Part shown: piece after piece, positions 47,141-56,192 of the stretch
Layout: the number at the start of each line of letters is the position of its first letter
Position numbering within the stretch: position 1 is the stretch's first letter
Assembly (NCBI RefSeq): GCF_000317695.1
Contig: NC_019771.1
Coordinates: forward strand, 4,268,001-4,332,000
Length of the DNA: 64,000 bases
Reading direction: 5' to 3'
DNA from: Anabaena cylindrica PCC 7122
GTDB lineage: Bacteria; Cyanobacteriota; Cyanobacteriia; Cyanobacteriales; Nostocaceae
The notes under the pieces: model-generated
Told to the model about the DNA's origin: nothing
The model's database searches: none
The model's input: only the letters and a program-made list of their open reading frames with translations
Made by a program: the position numbers and the translations under genes

Positions 47141-48220
47141 TTAAACAACTACGAAGTCGGTTCCGCTTAATGCTGGCGCACCTGTGAAGGTAGCAAAGAA
47201 TCCACCGCCACCACTACCAGTAGCACTACCATTAGCATTGTAATACAATTCACCACTAACTGTATTATAAACCAGGAAGGTGCTTTTTGAACCTATTCCA
47301 CTGTTAGTAGTCACAAAGGTAATATCAGCAGCAGTTAAAGAACCAGTAACGGCGAAGGCTGTAAAACTTACCTGACTCAGTTGAATCTGATCTCCTTCTG
47401 CACTATTAAAGTCTGTAACTATATCGTTGCCAATGGAATTAGCTACATTTTGTTGTGTGGATAAACCTGTACCGCCAAACCCGAAAATGTCAGCCCCAAG
47501 CCCACCAGTGAGACTATCATTACCAGCTTGTCCGTTCAGGGTGTCATTACCAACATAAGTAGCACCTGCCTTGTCACCAAAGATGCTATCGTTACCGTCA
47601 CCACCATTAATTATATCGTCATCCTGATTACCTTCTAAGAAGTCATCACCGGAACCACCATCAATTGTATCGTTGCCAAAAGAGCCGAAAATCCGATCAT
47701 TTCCAGCTAAACCGTTTAAGGTGTTGTTTTCTCCGTTACCAACAATTGTGTTGTCAAGAGCATTACCTTCTCCAAAGGTAGCTCCTGTTCCCGGAGAAAG
47801 AACGGAAAGAGTTAAATTTTCTACATTACCAAGGATAGTAACTCCAGACGCACCTGGGTTATTCAAAGAGAAGTTTATTCTAGAAACAACAGTGTCTATT
47901 CCACTACCATTGTCATTAAGTTCGTCAATGACTAAACCTGTTACTCCGGAATTGGAAAGCAGAATATTATAGGTATCATCTCCAGTTCCACCTCTCATAG
48001 TACCTCCGCCGGTACCGGAAATTTCTAAGAAGTCATCACCACCTTGACCCCGAAGCAGCGAGCCTGTTGCTCCTTTGATAAGATCCGATCCATCTCTACC
48101 ACTCAGGGTAGTGTTAATGGCAGCAGGATCACTGTTAAATACATCGTTTCCTGATGTACCAACGATAGTTAGACCAGCATCATCCACAGTCACATTAAAT
48201 GTTGTTGCCATATAATTCAT
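47141..48220 (-). CDS. RTX-type calcium-binding protein
   Basis: 359 residues. No N-terminal signal peptide; RTX proteins usually leave by type I secretion through a C-terminal signal. GGxGxDxxx nonapeptides cluster at about 180-270 (LNGLAGNDRIFGSFGNDTI, GGSGDDFLEG, GGDGNDSIFG), forming a Ca2+-binding parallel beta roll. The C-terminal 100 residues (DIVTDFNSAEGDQIQLSQVS, then LVYNTVSGELYYNANGSA) are shared with the neighbouring RTX protein. It is probably an extracellular or sheath protein. No type I exporter was found in the window. Confidence 0.88.
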   Translation of the reverse strand: MNYMATTFNVTVDDAGLTIVGTSGNDVFNSDPAAINTTLSGRDGSDLIKGATGSLLRGQGGDDFLEISGTGGGTMRGGTGDDTYNILLSNSGVTGLVIDELNDNGSGIDTVVSRINFSLNNPGASGVTILGNVENLTLSVLSPGTGATFGEGNALDNTIVGNGENNTLNGLAGNDRIFGSFGNDTIDGGSGDDFLEGNQDDDIINGGDGNDSIFGDKAGATYVGNDTLNGQAGNDSLTGGLGADIFGFGGTGLSTQQNVANSIGNDIVTDFNSAEGDQIQLSQVSFTAFAVTGSLTAADITFVTTNSGIGSKSTFLVYNTVSGELYYNANGSATGSGGGGFFATFTGAPALSGTDFVVV

Positions 48221-48292
48221 ACACTCCTATTGTTTTTGTCTAGTTAGTACTAGTTAGTATATAAGTTAACTCAAGTTAAGGACTTTTGGATC

Positions 48293-48310
48293 AGGATATA
48301 TAAATATCCT
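48293..48310 (-). promoter_or_regulatory. Leader hairpin of the first RTX gene
   Basis: AGGATAT-ATAA-ATATCCT lies 73 bp upstream of the start. A matching hairpin (AGGAT...ATCCT) occurs 65 bp upstream of the second RTX gene with similar flanks (GATCAGGATA, ATCCTTA.CTAAAC). It may be an RNA leader element or an operator. Confidence 0.5.
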
Positions 48311-48627
48311 TACCTAAACTTTAAATTTTGAGTTAAGACCTCATCAAGTATAGTTTACATGAAAAATGTAACCTATAATTATCAGTGATATAACTTAGTT
48401 ACCTGAGTTTTTATGATTAAATATTGCTCATATCGACAAAATCTAACATGAAATCTATAAACTTACGGTGCGAGAGTATTAATTTAGATGTAGATAAATT
48501 TCTTATGGCGGTTCATATAAGTTTTGATATGATATGAATGTTTAGAAATAAAATCAATAGTACTACAAAATAATACTAGAAACTAAAGTTTCTATCCTTC
48601 AACTTAAGATGATTATTAAATTGTGAA

Positions 48628-48661
48628 TAAAGCAGGTAAAAAGTACTTTTTACCTGCTTTA
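48628..48661. terminator. Perfect 34-bp palindrome, terminator of the second RTX gene
   Basis: TAAAGCAGGTAAAAAGT followed by its exact complement ACTTTTTACCTGCTTTA. It lies 82 bp past the stop at 48743. A 17-bp stem with no loop in DNA will fold as a strong hairpin in RNA. It is the better preserved copy of the structure at 47009. Confidence 0.7.
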
Positions 48662-48742
48662 ACTTAGATAAAATCTTGTTTTTCAAGAATTCTTGCTGAA
48701 GTTGAAGTAGCTACTGCTTACCCTAAAATTTAAGTCAGACTA

Positions 48743-50011
48743 TTAAATAACTACGATGTCAGATGCGGTTAATGTGGGCGCACCTGTCAAGGTAGCAAAG
48801 AAGCCACCATCACCAATACCAGTGGCACTACCGTTTTGATTGTACAACAACTCACCAGTTACTGTGTTATAAACAAGTAAACTATCGTTTGCGCCTATGC
48901 CATTATTAGTAGTGACAAAGGTAATATCAGAACTGTCTAAAACACCAAAGTCCAGCTCTGTAAAACTTTCCTGACGCAAATAAATTTGATCTCCTTGTCC
49001 ACTGTTGAAGTCTACAATTGTATCCCTACCAATGGAATTTGATATACCTTGTTGTCTTGTGGATAAACCGCTACCACCAAACTCAAAAACGTCAATACCT
49101 AAACCACCAGTGAGAGTATCATTACCACCTTGTCCGTTTAGTCTGTCAACGCCAGATTGAGTACCTGCTGGATTATCACCGAAGATGTTATCGTTCCCGT
49201 CACCACCATAAATCAGATCGTCTCCAGCATTACCTTCCAAGGTGTCATTGTCGGCACCACCATCAATTTGATCGTTGCCGTCGTTGCCGTAAATTGTATC
49301 ATTTCCAGCCAACCCAAGTAAGGTATTGTTTTGGATGTTGCCGAAAATTGTGTTGTTAAGAGCATTACCTTCCCCAAAAATGGCTGTGGAAGTAAGCTCT
49401 AAATTTTCAATGTCACCTAAAATTGTGACTCCAGCAGGTGGACTGTTCAAAGAAAAGTCTACACTAGAGACAATGGTATCCACTCCATTACCATTATCTG
49501 TACTTTCGTCTATGGTTAATGAACCACTAGTGGAATAGACATTATAGGTATCATTTCCGCGCCCACCTATCAAAGTACCGTTGCTAGACAAACCAGTAAT
49601 TTCTAGTACATCGTTACCACCTTGACCCCGAACTAGTGAAAACTCTCCACCTTTGAGGATATCATCACCATCAAGACCGATTAGGGTAGTATTAGAGCCG
49701 AAACTGACAATTGTGTCGTTTCCTTTTGTACCGGTTCCAGTGATAGCGTCAGCCAATAGATTGAGTGTCAGGCCAGTCCCTCCAGACACAGGAGTAAACC
49801 CAACGACATCGGCTAAATTGTAGCTAATTGTGGTGTTGATTACTGTGTTGTCATCAGAGTCATTAACTATGTCGTTGGCGTTGTCTACATAGTAAACATC
49901 TAGACCTGCAAGACCAGACATCTGATCTGCACCAGTCAATCCGTCAATTACATCATTGTTAACTGTACCAGTGAGAATATCATCTCCTGGAGTGCCTGTG
50001 ATGATAGCCAT
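48743..50011 (-). CDS. RTX-type calcium-binding protein, paralogue
   Basis: 422 residues, 63 longer than its neighbour because of an N-terminal RTX block (MAIITGTPGDDILTGTVNND and GLTGADQMSGLAGLDVYYVD). The central nonapeptides (LLGLAGNDTIYGNDGNDQI, GGADNDTLEGNAGDD) and the C-terminal 100 residues follow the neighbour closely (FVTTNNGIGANDSLLVYNT). It appears to be a tandem duplicate. A role in the extracellular matrix is inferred. Confidence 0.88.
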   Translation of the reverse strand: MAIITGTPGDDILTGTVNNDVIDGLTGADQMSGLAGLDVYYVDNANDIVNDSDDNTVINTTISYNLADVVGFTPVSGGTGLTLNLLADAITGTGTKGNDTIVSFGSNTTLIGLDGDDILKGGEFSLVRGQGGNDVLEITGLSSNGTLIGGRGNDTYNVYSTSGSLTIDESTDNGNGVDTIVSSVDFSLNSPPAGVTILGDIENLELTSTAIFGEGNALNNTIFGNIQNNTLLGLAGNDTIYGNDGNDQIDGGADNDTLEGNAGDDLIYGGDGNDNIFGDNPAGTQSGVDRLNGQGGNDTLTGGLGIDVFEFGGSGLSTRQQGISNSIGRDTIVDFNSGQGDQIYLRQESFTELDFGVLDSSDITFVTTNNGIGANDSLLVYNTVTGELLYNQNGSATGIGDGGFFATLTGAPTLTASDIVVI

Positions 50012-50535
50012 AGTTATAATCTCTTGTTGGTTGGTTTGAGCATATAACTGAAATCCAACTTTCTGGTTTGAGATCAGGATAGAAAAGCATCCTTATCTAA
50101 ACCTTGAAATATGCTTGACAAAACCCAGTAAATCACAAAGTTTGTTTAAAGTCTTGCCAGCTTGGCACTTCACAAAGTAGAGAGGGATTAAAATGTGCAT
50201 TAAAAAAATTACTCTACCAACAAAATTTCAGACAATATCTCTAGTTAATTTAAAAATGATCACTTTCAATTAGGTGTTTATTTTTTTGTATGTATATAGT
50301 CTGAGACTCCTAATGTTATAAAAATTAAGGAAGCTAAAAATTTAACTCTTAAATTGTGTATTTACTTAAGCTGTAAGTAACTTTTATAGCGATCCTAAAT
50401 GATTCATAAACACTTCCTGTTTTCTTTCCATGACTTACGTCACGCTACGCTGTCACTGATAAGTTTTCAGCTCAAATAGGGGATTACTATATATTTTATT
50501 TGGTTTGTGAAGGTTTTTGTATGAGAATTAAATAG
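50012..50535. other. Intergenic region upstream of the second RTX gene
   Basis: 524 bp, AT-rich. It contains the leader hairpin at 50076-50093 and the RTX promoter; the part nearer 50535 lies downstream of a GT2 gene. A short CGTCACGCTACGCTGTCAC stretch near 50440 looks repeat-like. No gene was seen. Confidence 0.55.
50076..50093 (-). promoter_or_regulatory. Leader hairpin of the second RTX gene
   Basis: AGGAT-AGAAAAGC-ATCCT, 65 bp upstream of the start, matching the position and outer stem of the hairpin at 48293-48310 while the loop differs. Confidence 0.5.
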
Positions 50536-51444
50536 TTAAATATTTGTGCTATTTAAATAAGTTTTAATTTCTTCTAGAGGAACTATGTGTCTTTTTTTTA
50601 AGAAACGATAAATATGAAAGCAGTCTTGGTCTACAGGATTTCTCATACTACCTTTCTTAATAGCTATTGAATAACCCTTATAGAATCCTTCTAACATATA
50701 GATTGGGCGACGAACTTTTATCCCAAACCACAATCCCTTTAATGTAGTTCCTATTAAAGAAATAAGTAGTATATTTTTAGGTGCGTTAAAATAAGGAAAT
50801 AAAATATCATTTTGACGACCAAATACATCAGGTCTTTTGGAAATTCTATTTGGTGGTTGGTAATGGTGAATAGGATCTGCTGCGCCTAAACGAACACAAA
50901 ATCTTTTTTGAAGAAGACGTATACAAAGATCTCCTTCTTCTCCCATATAAAAGAAAAATTCTCGATAGCCACCAACACTGAGAAACTTTTCTCTATCAAC
51001 AGCATGAGCAGCGGCAACATAAGCATGAGTTAAATATATTTGATTTCTATCAGGAGCTTTAGTCCATATAGTTTTATCCTGTAAAATGTTGATAAAAGGA
51101 ATAGCTACTGCTGCTACTTGTGGATGATCAAACTCTTGCAGAGTTTGTTCAATAGTGAATTGTGAATCAAGAATTGAGTCGTCATCAAGAGGAAAGACTA
51201 TTTTTGTCTTAGATAGTTCAATTCCTTTATTTCGATGATAGCAAGGCCCTTTATTTTCCGATGATCGATAATACTGGATGTCAGGAAAATCACGGGACAT
51301 CATTTCGTGTGTACCATCTGTAGAGTTATCATCCATAACAATGATATCAACAGGAACACTCTGATTTTTTGCAGATTGAATAGCTTTTTTTAGTAATTCA
51401 GATCTATTGTTTGTAGTAAAAACGATAGTGGCTTGAACAAGCAT
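50536..51444 (-). CDS. Glycosyltransferase, GT2 family
   Basis: 302 residues, GT-A fold. IVFTTNNRSELLKKAIQSAKNQ opens the nucleotide-binding half; the metal-binding motif is in VFPLDDDSIL (about 87-96). GEEGDLCIRLLQKRF supplies the acceptor-side acidic residues. Inverting transferase of a surface polysaccharide cluster; sugar unknown. Confidence 0.85.
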   Translation of the reverse strand: MLVQATIVFTTNNRSELLKKAIQSAKNQSVPVDIIVMDDNSTDGTHEMMSRDFPDIQYYRSSENKGPCYHRNKGIELSKTKIVFPLDDDSILDSQFTIEQTLQEFDHPQVAAVAIPFINILQDKTIWTKAPDRNQIYLTHAYVAAAHAVDREKFLSVGGYREFFFYMGEEGDLCIRLLQKRFCVRLGAADPIHHYQPPNRISKRPDVFGRQNDILFPYFNAPKNILLISLIGTTLKGLWFGIKVRRPIYMLEGFYKGYSIAIKKGSMRNPVDQDCFHIYRFLKKRHIVPLEEIKTYLNSTNI

Positions 51445-51520
51445 AATTGGTAAAATATAAAAATTACTTAAGTAGACAAAAATTTTGTTAATATTCCCGC
51501 TTTTTCAAAAATAATCATGT

Positions 51521-52096
51521 TCACAAATAAATTCGCTGCTTAATGACTTTAGCTGGGACTCCAACAGCGATCGCTCTCTCTGGTAAATCCTTAGTGACTA
51601 CACTGCCTGCACCAACTACAGTATCACTACCGATGGTGACACCTTTGAGGATGGTAACGTTTGCTCCAATCCAGACGCGATTGCCTATTTTTGTGGGTTT
51701 ACTGACCATTGGTTGTGCTAGAGGTGGAAGATTGGGGTCAAGACCGTGATCATGGTCGGTGATATAGCAACCAGGTCCGATAGCACAGTGATTCCCAATA
51801 ATTAAAGATTCAATAGCATCCAGAAATGTATTGCGGTTAATGTATGTATGAGATCCAATACAAATTTTGGGATGGGATAGAGGTTCACCGCTGCATAAAA
51901 GAATAACGCCTTGATCTAGCGCACAATTACTTTCAATTTCAATATCTTGAAAGTTGCGGGTAATTTCGATTTGGCGCATCCATACATAACCATGCAATTT
52001 GACACCTAGCATTTGATAATAAAAATTACGCCAGCGACTAGCTAAACCTTGAGTAATACGATTGAATCTGATAATTATAGCAGAATGAAGAAGCAT
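51521..52096 (-). CDS. Acyltransferase, left-handed beta helix (CysE/WcaF-like)
   Basis: 191 residues from MLLHSAIIIRFNRI. The frame is open 38 codons further but that stretch overlaps the preceding GT2 gene by 79 bp. Hexapeptide repeats are clear (IGNHCAIGPGCYITDHDHGL, IGNRVWIGANVTILKGVTIG, VVGAGSVVTKDLPERAIAVG). The catalytic His is in TDHDHG. It should acetylate a sugar. This is the second such enzyme of the cluster. Confidence 0.85.
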   Translation of the reverse strand: MLLHSAIIIRFNRITQGLASRWRNFYYQMLGVKLHGYVWMRQIEITRNFQDIEIESNCALDQGVILLCSGEPLSHPKICIGSHTYINRNTFLDAIESLIIGNHCAIGPGCYITDHDHGLDPNLPPLAQPMVSKPTKIGNRVWIGANVTILKGVTIGSDTVVGAGSVVTKDLPERAIAVGVPAKVIKQRIYL

Positions 52097-52131
52097 TAAT
52101 TTACAAGATACATAAAATGAAATGAAGTTCG

Positions 52132-53088
52132 TTAATTTGATGTTTTCGATGATAATATTTCTACAACACCTTCTAATTTGCCAGCTAAGAGTAAAGGCAG
52201 AGATAACCAACCTTTTTTAGATTGTAAAGAAGCAACTATTTCAAATAATTGCAAAATAGTTAATTTAAAATAATCGCTGGGCTGTCGTCTTTCTAAGATT
52301 TGAGTCATCACAAAAAAGCGATTAACTAAATTCATTTTTGCTAATACAGCCGGATTATTTTTATGATCTCCTGGTTGACTATCGTGAAAAATTCTAGCCG
52401 TGCGGGCATTGGCTAACTTCCAATTTTTACCAACCATCAGGGAAAGAGTTACATCTTCGAGAAGGGAATATCCTGTAAAGTGGGATGAAAACAACGGTTG
52501 AGGAAGTATCTCTCTGCGATAGAGTGTACAAGTTGTGTTTAGCCACTCTACAGGTACAACTTCTGGTAAATTGAGGTCGTCTTCTGGCAGTAAATTTAAA
52601 GCCGGTCCGATGCATTTGCCAGCGTAGCTTTTCTCTAGACTACCGTGTAAAAAACGGAATAGACTGCGACTAATGCGTCCAGGTGGTAGATACCTTTGAT
52701 TAGTAATCATGGCATTAACTCCACTTATTTGTGGATCACTTTGTAGTGCTGACCACAGTCTGGCTAAACAATCTGGTTCTAATAAAATGTCATCATCCAT
52801 CAGCCAGATAACAGCTTGAGAAGCATGAGAAATTGCTTGATTACGCTGAGTTGCTGCTCCTATTTTTGTAGCTCGATAGTATTTAATTGTGGTAAATAGT
52901 CCGGGAATTTCACTCTCACAAATATTTTGTGTTTGATCATCCTCAGAACCATCTACTACAATCATCTCCACAGGCTGTACTGATTGTTGAGAAAGACTTT
53001 GGAGCGTTCTAGCTAAAGGTGCGCTACGATTACGGGTAGGTACAAGAGCAGAAATTGGAAGTAGTATGGTCATATCTATTGGAAGCAA
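52132..53088 (-). CDS. Glycosyltransferase, GT2 family
   Basis: 318 residues. ISALVPTRNRSAPLARTLQSL and the metal site VIWLMDDDILLEPD (about 93-106) mark a GT-A enzyme. LLEDVTLSLMVGKNW gives the acceptor-side ED motif. An earlier reading starts at MLPIDMTILL; the second Met is also possible. The stop is 35 bp upstream of the acyltransferase. Confidence 0.83.
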   Translation of the reverse strand: MLPIDMTILLPISALVPTRNRSAPLARTLQSLSQQSVQPVEMIVVDGSEDDQTQNICESEIPGLFTTIKYYRATKIGAATQRNQAISHASQAVIWLMDDDILLEPDCLARLWSALQSDPQISGVNAMITNQRYLPPGRISRSLFRFLHGSLEKSYAGKCIGPALNLLPEDDLNLPEVVPVEWLNTTCTLYRREILPQPLFSSHFTGYSLLEDVTLSLMVGKNWKLANARTARIFHDSQPGDHKNNPAVLAKMNLVNRFFVMTQILERRQPSDYFKLTILQLFEIVASLQSKKGWLSLPLLLAGKLEGVVEILSSKTSN

Positions 53089-53140
53089 TATGATATTTGT
53101 TGCTGATCAGAGTTTGGACTATAGACAAAGTAGCAGTAGT

Positions 53141-54094
53141 TTATGTGAGTTTATAGTTCAGTAATCTTTTGAATTTCGCCACTTGTTCAGCCGTAGAAAA
53201 ACCTAGTAGTCGATAAATTAAACGATACGATTTTGGTGCTGCGAGTCCCGATGGTATGAAACCTTTATTGGTATTTATTATTTTTGCAATAACTTCATTA
53301 GCCCAATTTTTATCTGACAACCAAATCATTCTGGCGGTTTCAAATCTAGTTTGATTAATAGCATTATGTCGCAGTTGAGTCAGTTGGTTTGTGGCTTTGA
53401 GATGTTGTTCAATTTTATCTTCAATAGCTAATAGTTGGCGGTGTGTTTCTGACTTATCTCGTTTGCAAACTGTTGATTCACTCCACTGTCTATAAACTGA
53501 ACCTGCTTCAGAAAAATATTCAAATTTTTTTCCTGCTATTAAAAGACGTAAATATAGCTCATGTTCCTGACAGCATGGTTGGTCAACTTTCCATCCCCCT
53601 ACATCAACAATAGCTTGTCTGCGCCATAGTGGGCTTCCAGTTTGAGGGAGATACCATCGAGCCAGTAAAATCCAAGGATCGTGAGGTTCAGGAATTTCTC
53701 TAATTTTTTGCCAAGAAGTACTGTGCTGGTGATACTCAAAAATACTGGGACTATATAGAATGTCAGTCTGAGGAACTTGAGCAAGATATTTAACCTGCTT
53801 TTCAACTTTATCTGGCAAAAGGTAATCATCTGCATCTAGGTACTGCAACCACTCTCCTGTGCTGAGTTTTAATAAGTAGTTTCTTGCTACATTTCCACCA
53901 CGGTTAGGACTTGTTTTCCAAATGATTGAATTGCCAAAGCTTTTGATTATTTTTAAACTTCTATCTATAGAGCCATCATCGACAACAATAATTTCTTTGC
54001 TGAGGTAGGATTGATTTAAAGAACTCTCAATGGCTTCTCCAATCCATTGTTCTGCATTGTAACAGGGAATGAGAATACTAACTTTGGCATCCAT
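53141..54094 (-). CDS. Glycosyltransferase, GT2 family
   Basis: 317 residues. VSILIPCYNAEQWIGEAIES and EIIVVDDGSIDRSL are the classical GT2 opening; the metal-binding DAD lies in WLQYLDADDYLLPDK (about 82-96). The C-terminal part is helical and basic. Sugar unknown. Confidence 0.86.
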   Translation of the reverse strand: MDAKVSILIPCYNAEQWIGEAIESSLNQSYLSKEIIVVDDGSIDRSLKIIKSFGNSIIWKTSPNRGGNVARNYLLKLSTGEWLQYLDADDYLLPDKVEKQVKYLAQVPQTDILYSPSIFEYHQHSTSWQKIREIPEPHDPWILLARWYLPQTGSPLWRRQAIVDVGGWKVDQPCCQEHELYLRLLIAGKKFEYFSEAGSVYRQWSESTVCKRDKSETHRQLLAIEDKIEQHLKATNQLTQLRHNAINQTRFETARMIWLSDKNWANEVIAKIINTNKGFIPSGLAAPKSYRLIYRLLGFSTAEQVAKFKRLLNYKLT

Positions 54095-54175
54095 ACAATA
54101 TAAATATAAGCAATATATTTAGTAATGATAACATGGACTAATTTGATGTCTTATTAACTTAATTAAGTTAGATAC

Positions 54176-55027
54176 TTAGTTTAGTAAACCTTTAGTAACA
54201 TCTGTTTTCAGTGCTTCCAATTTCAACATTACTCGCTCTTCTAATTCTTTAGATTTTGAGAAATTACTCAAAAAAGGTTTGGCAGTTATTAACATATAGT
54301 ACATTTGAGTGCGAATTGATTGGTAATCACAGGCTCTCAAAAAACTTTTCTTTCCAATAAGACTGGCTATACGTTTTATCATATGTGGTTGATAAGTCAA
54401 TCCAACACTATTTAACCAATCATTCCACTTGAAATCTAAAATTTTTTCATTTGTTTTCACTGCTACCCAAGGAGTTCTAAATGCATCAGCAATAATAGCA
54501 CCATGCATTGCTTCAGCAAAAAGGATGTCTGATTCACTGATCTCAGTTAAGACTTGTTCGATTGATGCAGTGGGATTGATGTAGTGAATATTTAAACTTT
54601 GGCAAATCTCCTGCCAAGCACCACCATTATGAATTTCTTGAGAGAAATGCGGTATGTAAGACCATCTATATTTCTTCTGTCCTGTTTGAGCAAAACACTG
54701 ACGAACTAGAATTGCTGGATCAGTTATTCCCAAGCTTGCTTCAAGGTTTAATGCTCTTGCAGATAAAGGTCCACGAACAAAATAAATTTTCCAAGTAGAA
54801 TCTACATTTGGTATCTTGCCATATCCAACTCCTGAACCAAAAATAATTTTCTGCGTATTTTTTGGTAGATGTTCATTTAATAAAGTTCCAATGCCAACAA
54901 ATAGTTTTTCTCCATCACCATCTAAAATATTGGGAATTAATTGCATCCACAACCAAGGATTCAAATCATCACCAAAATTTCCTACTTGAAGATTTGTTGA
55001 TTTTCCGTCATAATAGTGTAGTTTCAT
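54176..55027 (-). CDS. Polysaccharide pyruvyltransferase family protein
   Basis: 283 residues from MKLHYYDG. I prefer this ATG (55027) to a TTG five codons upstream because GAGG lies just before it. NFGDDLNPWLWMQL, FGSGVGYGKIPN, FVRGPLSARAL and ILFAEAMHGAIIADAFRTPW fit the PS_pyruv_trans family, which moves pyruvate from PEP to a sugar as a ketal, although related proteins act as glycosyltransferases. It is one of two such proteins in the cluster. Confidence 0.75.
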   Translation of the reverse strand: MKLHYYDGKSTNLQVGNFGDDLNPWLWMQLIPNILDGDGEKLFVGIGTLLNEHLPKNTQKIIFGSGVGYGKIPNVDSTWKIYFVRGPLSARALNLEASLGITDPAILVRQCFAQTGQKKYRWSYIPHFSQEIHNGGAWQEICQSLNIHYINPTASIEQVLTEISESDILFAEAMHGAIIADAFRTPWVAVKTNEKILDFKWNDWLNSVGLTYQPHMIKRIASLIGKKSFLRACDYQSIRTQMYYMLITAKPFLSNFSKSKELEERVMLKLEALKTDVTKGLLN

Positions 55028-55060
55028 GAAGTATTTCCTCAAAATAATTACAGAGGAACA

Positions 55061-55984
55061 TTACCATAAATTAAGTAGTAAATCATAATGTCCAGCTTGT
55101 TCCAGCGGATATTCTCCTGATTCGATGCGAGTAATAATAGTTGGTAGAAGCTCAAGAAATTTATGATTATGCTCTAGTGCGTGTAAAGTCCATGCTTTTG
55201 ATGAGGCAAGGTCAGATCTTATATAGATACTTGTGAGCAACTTATTTGTGACCATACCTTCCCAACGCTCTAGCGCACTATGCCGTGTGAATTTTGAAAT
55301 CAGTTTTCTCTTCCAGGATATATAGCTAAGAGGAAGAGGTAAAACACTGTTAAACTTTTGTCTATCAAGGAGATAGCGACGAGCTGTAAATTCTTTAAAT
55401 GCAAAGAAACCTCTTGGATCAAGAGTATACTGAACTTGTTGTTGTTTTAGGTTCAACGCTATATCTGGCGGACCAGGTAAAGGAGTAACTGTCAATACGT
55501 CAGGGTTATTTTTTAGACAGTTAATTCCCGCCTCAATCCAGTTATATTCTTCTGATTGGTAGAGAAGCATATCTGCATCAAAGTGAAGGAAGTAATCACT
55601 TTTTGCGATTTCATAAGCAAACAGATAAGCATAAATAGGCGCATCGCGGAAATCATGAGTTTCCCATGAAATTTGATCTCCTAAATGTTTTCTAAGAATC
55701 GGCTCTTTTACATTTGAAGAATAATCAACCATTACAATGCTATCAATAAAACCCTGATCCACTAATTTTTGAGCAATGGTTTTCAGATCATCTATGCTGG
55801 GGATAGGGAAATTTTTTCGATATCTTCTCTTCATGGAAGCAGTATCTATCACTAACATCTTCTCTATGAAGGGATATCGACACATTTTAACAAGATGAGG
55901 AACTGTATATAGGATAAATGGAAGATCCGTTGGACAAATATTAATTGATAGAGTACAAGAGGGAGGATTGTTAATTTTCGACAT
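55061..55984 (-). CDS. Putative GT-A fold glycosyltransferase
   Basis: 307 residues. A likely metal site FLHFDADMLLYQSEEYNWIE (about 128-147, DAD) lies in a GT-A-like layout, with an N-terminal PCTLSINICPTDLPFILYTV strand-helix. It does not match GT2 or GT8 clearly. The neighbours on both sides are sugar-transfer genes, and its stop is 33 bp before the pyruvyltransferase start. Confidence 0.6.
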   Translation of the reverse strand: MSKINNPPSCTLSINICPTDLPFILYTVPHLVKMCRYPFIEKMLVIDTASMKRRYRKNFPIPSIDDLKTIAQKLVDQGFIDSIVMVDYSSNVKEPILRKHLGDQISWETHDFRDAPIYAYLFAYEIAKSDYFLHFDADMLLYQSEEYNWIEAGINCLKNNPDVLTVTPLPGPPDIALNLKQQQVQYTLDPRGFFAFKEFTARRYLLDRQKFNSVLPLPLSYISWKRKLISKFTRHSALERWEGMVTNKLLTSIYIRSDLASSKAWTLHALEHNHKFLELLPTIITRIESGEYPLEQAGHYDLLLNLW

Positions 55985-56192
55985 AATTATAAATTATATA
56001 TAAATGAATTGAATTTAGTGAGACTAAATATATAGGATGCTCTAAAAATGTGGTTGTATGGCATTTTGTTAACAAGTTGATTGACTAATTTCATTAGTAG
56101 ACTTCTCTGAAGCTAATAGCTTTGAGTATTTTTTATTTCATGTATTGGACAAATTGAAAAATAAATACTGGAGTTAAATTTCATATCTTCAG

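Larger units (their letters stand above)
48221..48742. other. Intergenic region between the duplicated RTX genes
   Basis: 522 bp. It holds the leader hairpin of the first RTX gene (48293-48310) and the terminator of the second (48628-48661). Near 48241 is a short AGTACTAGTTAGTATA tract. No gene was seen. Confidence 0.65.

Noticed and set aside
51521..52210. Longer acyltransferase start at 52210
   Set aside because: The extension lies inside the upstream GT2 gene; ATG 52096 lies just after that gene's stop codon.
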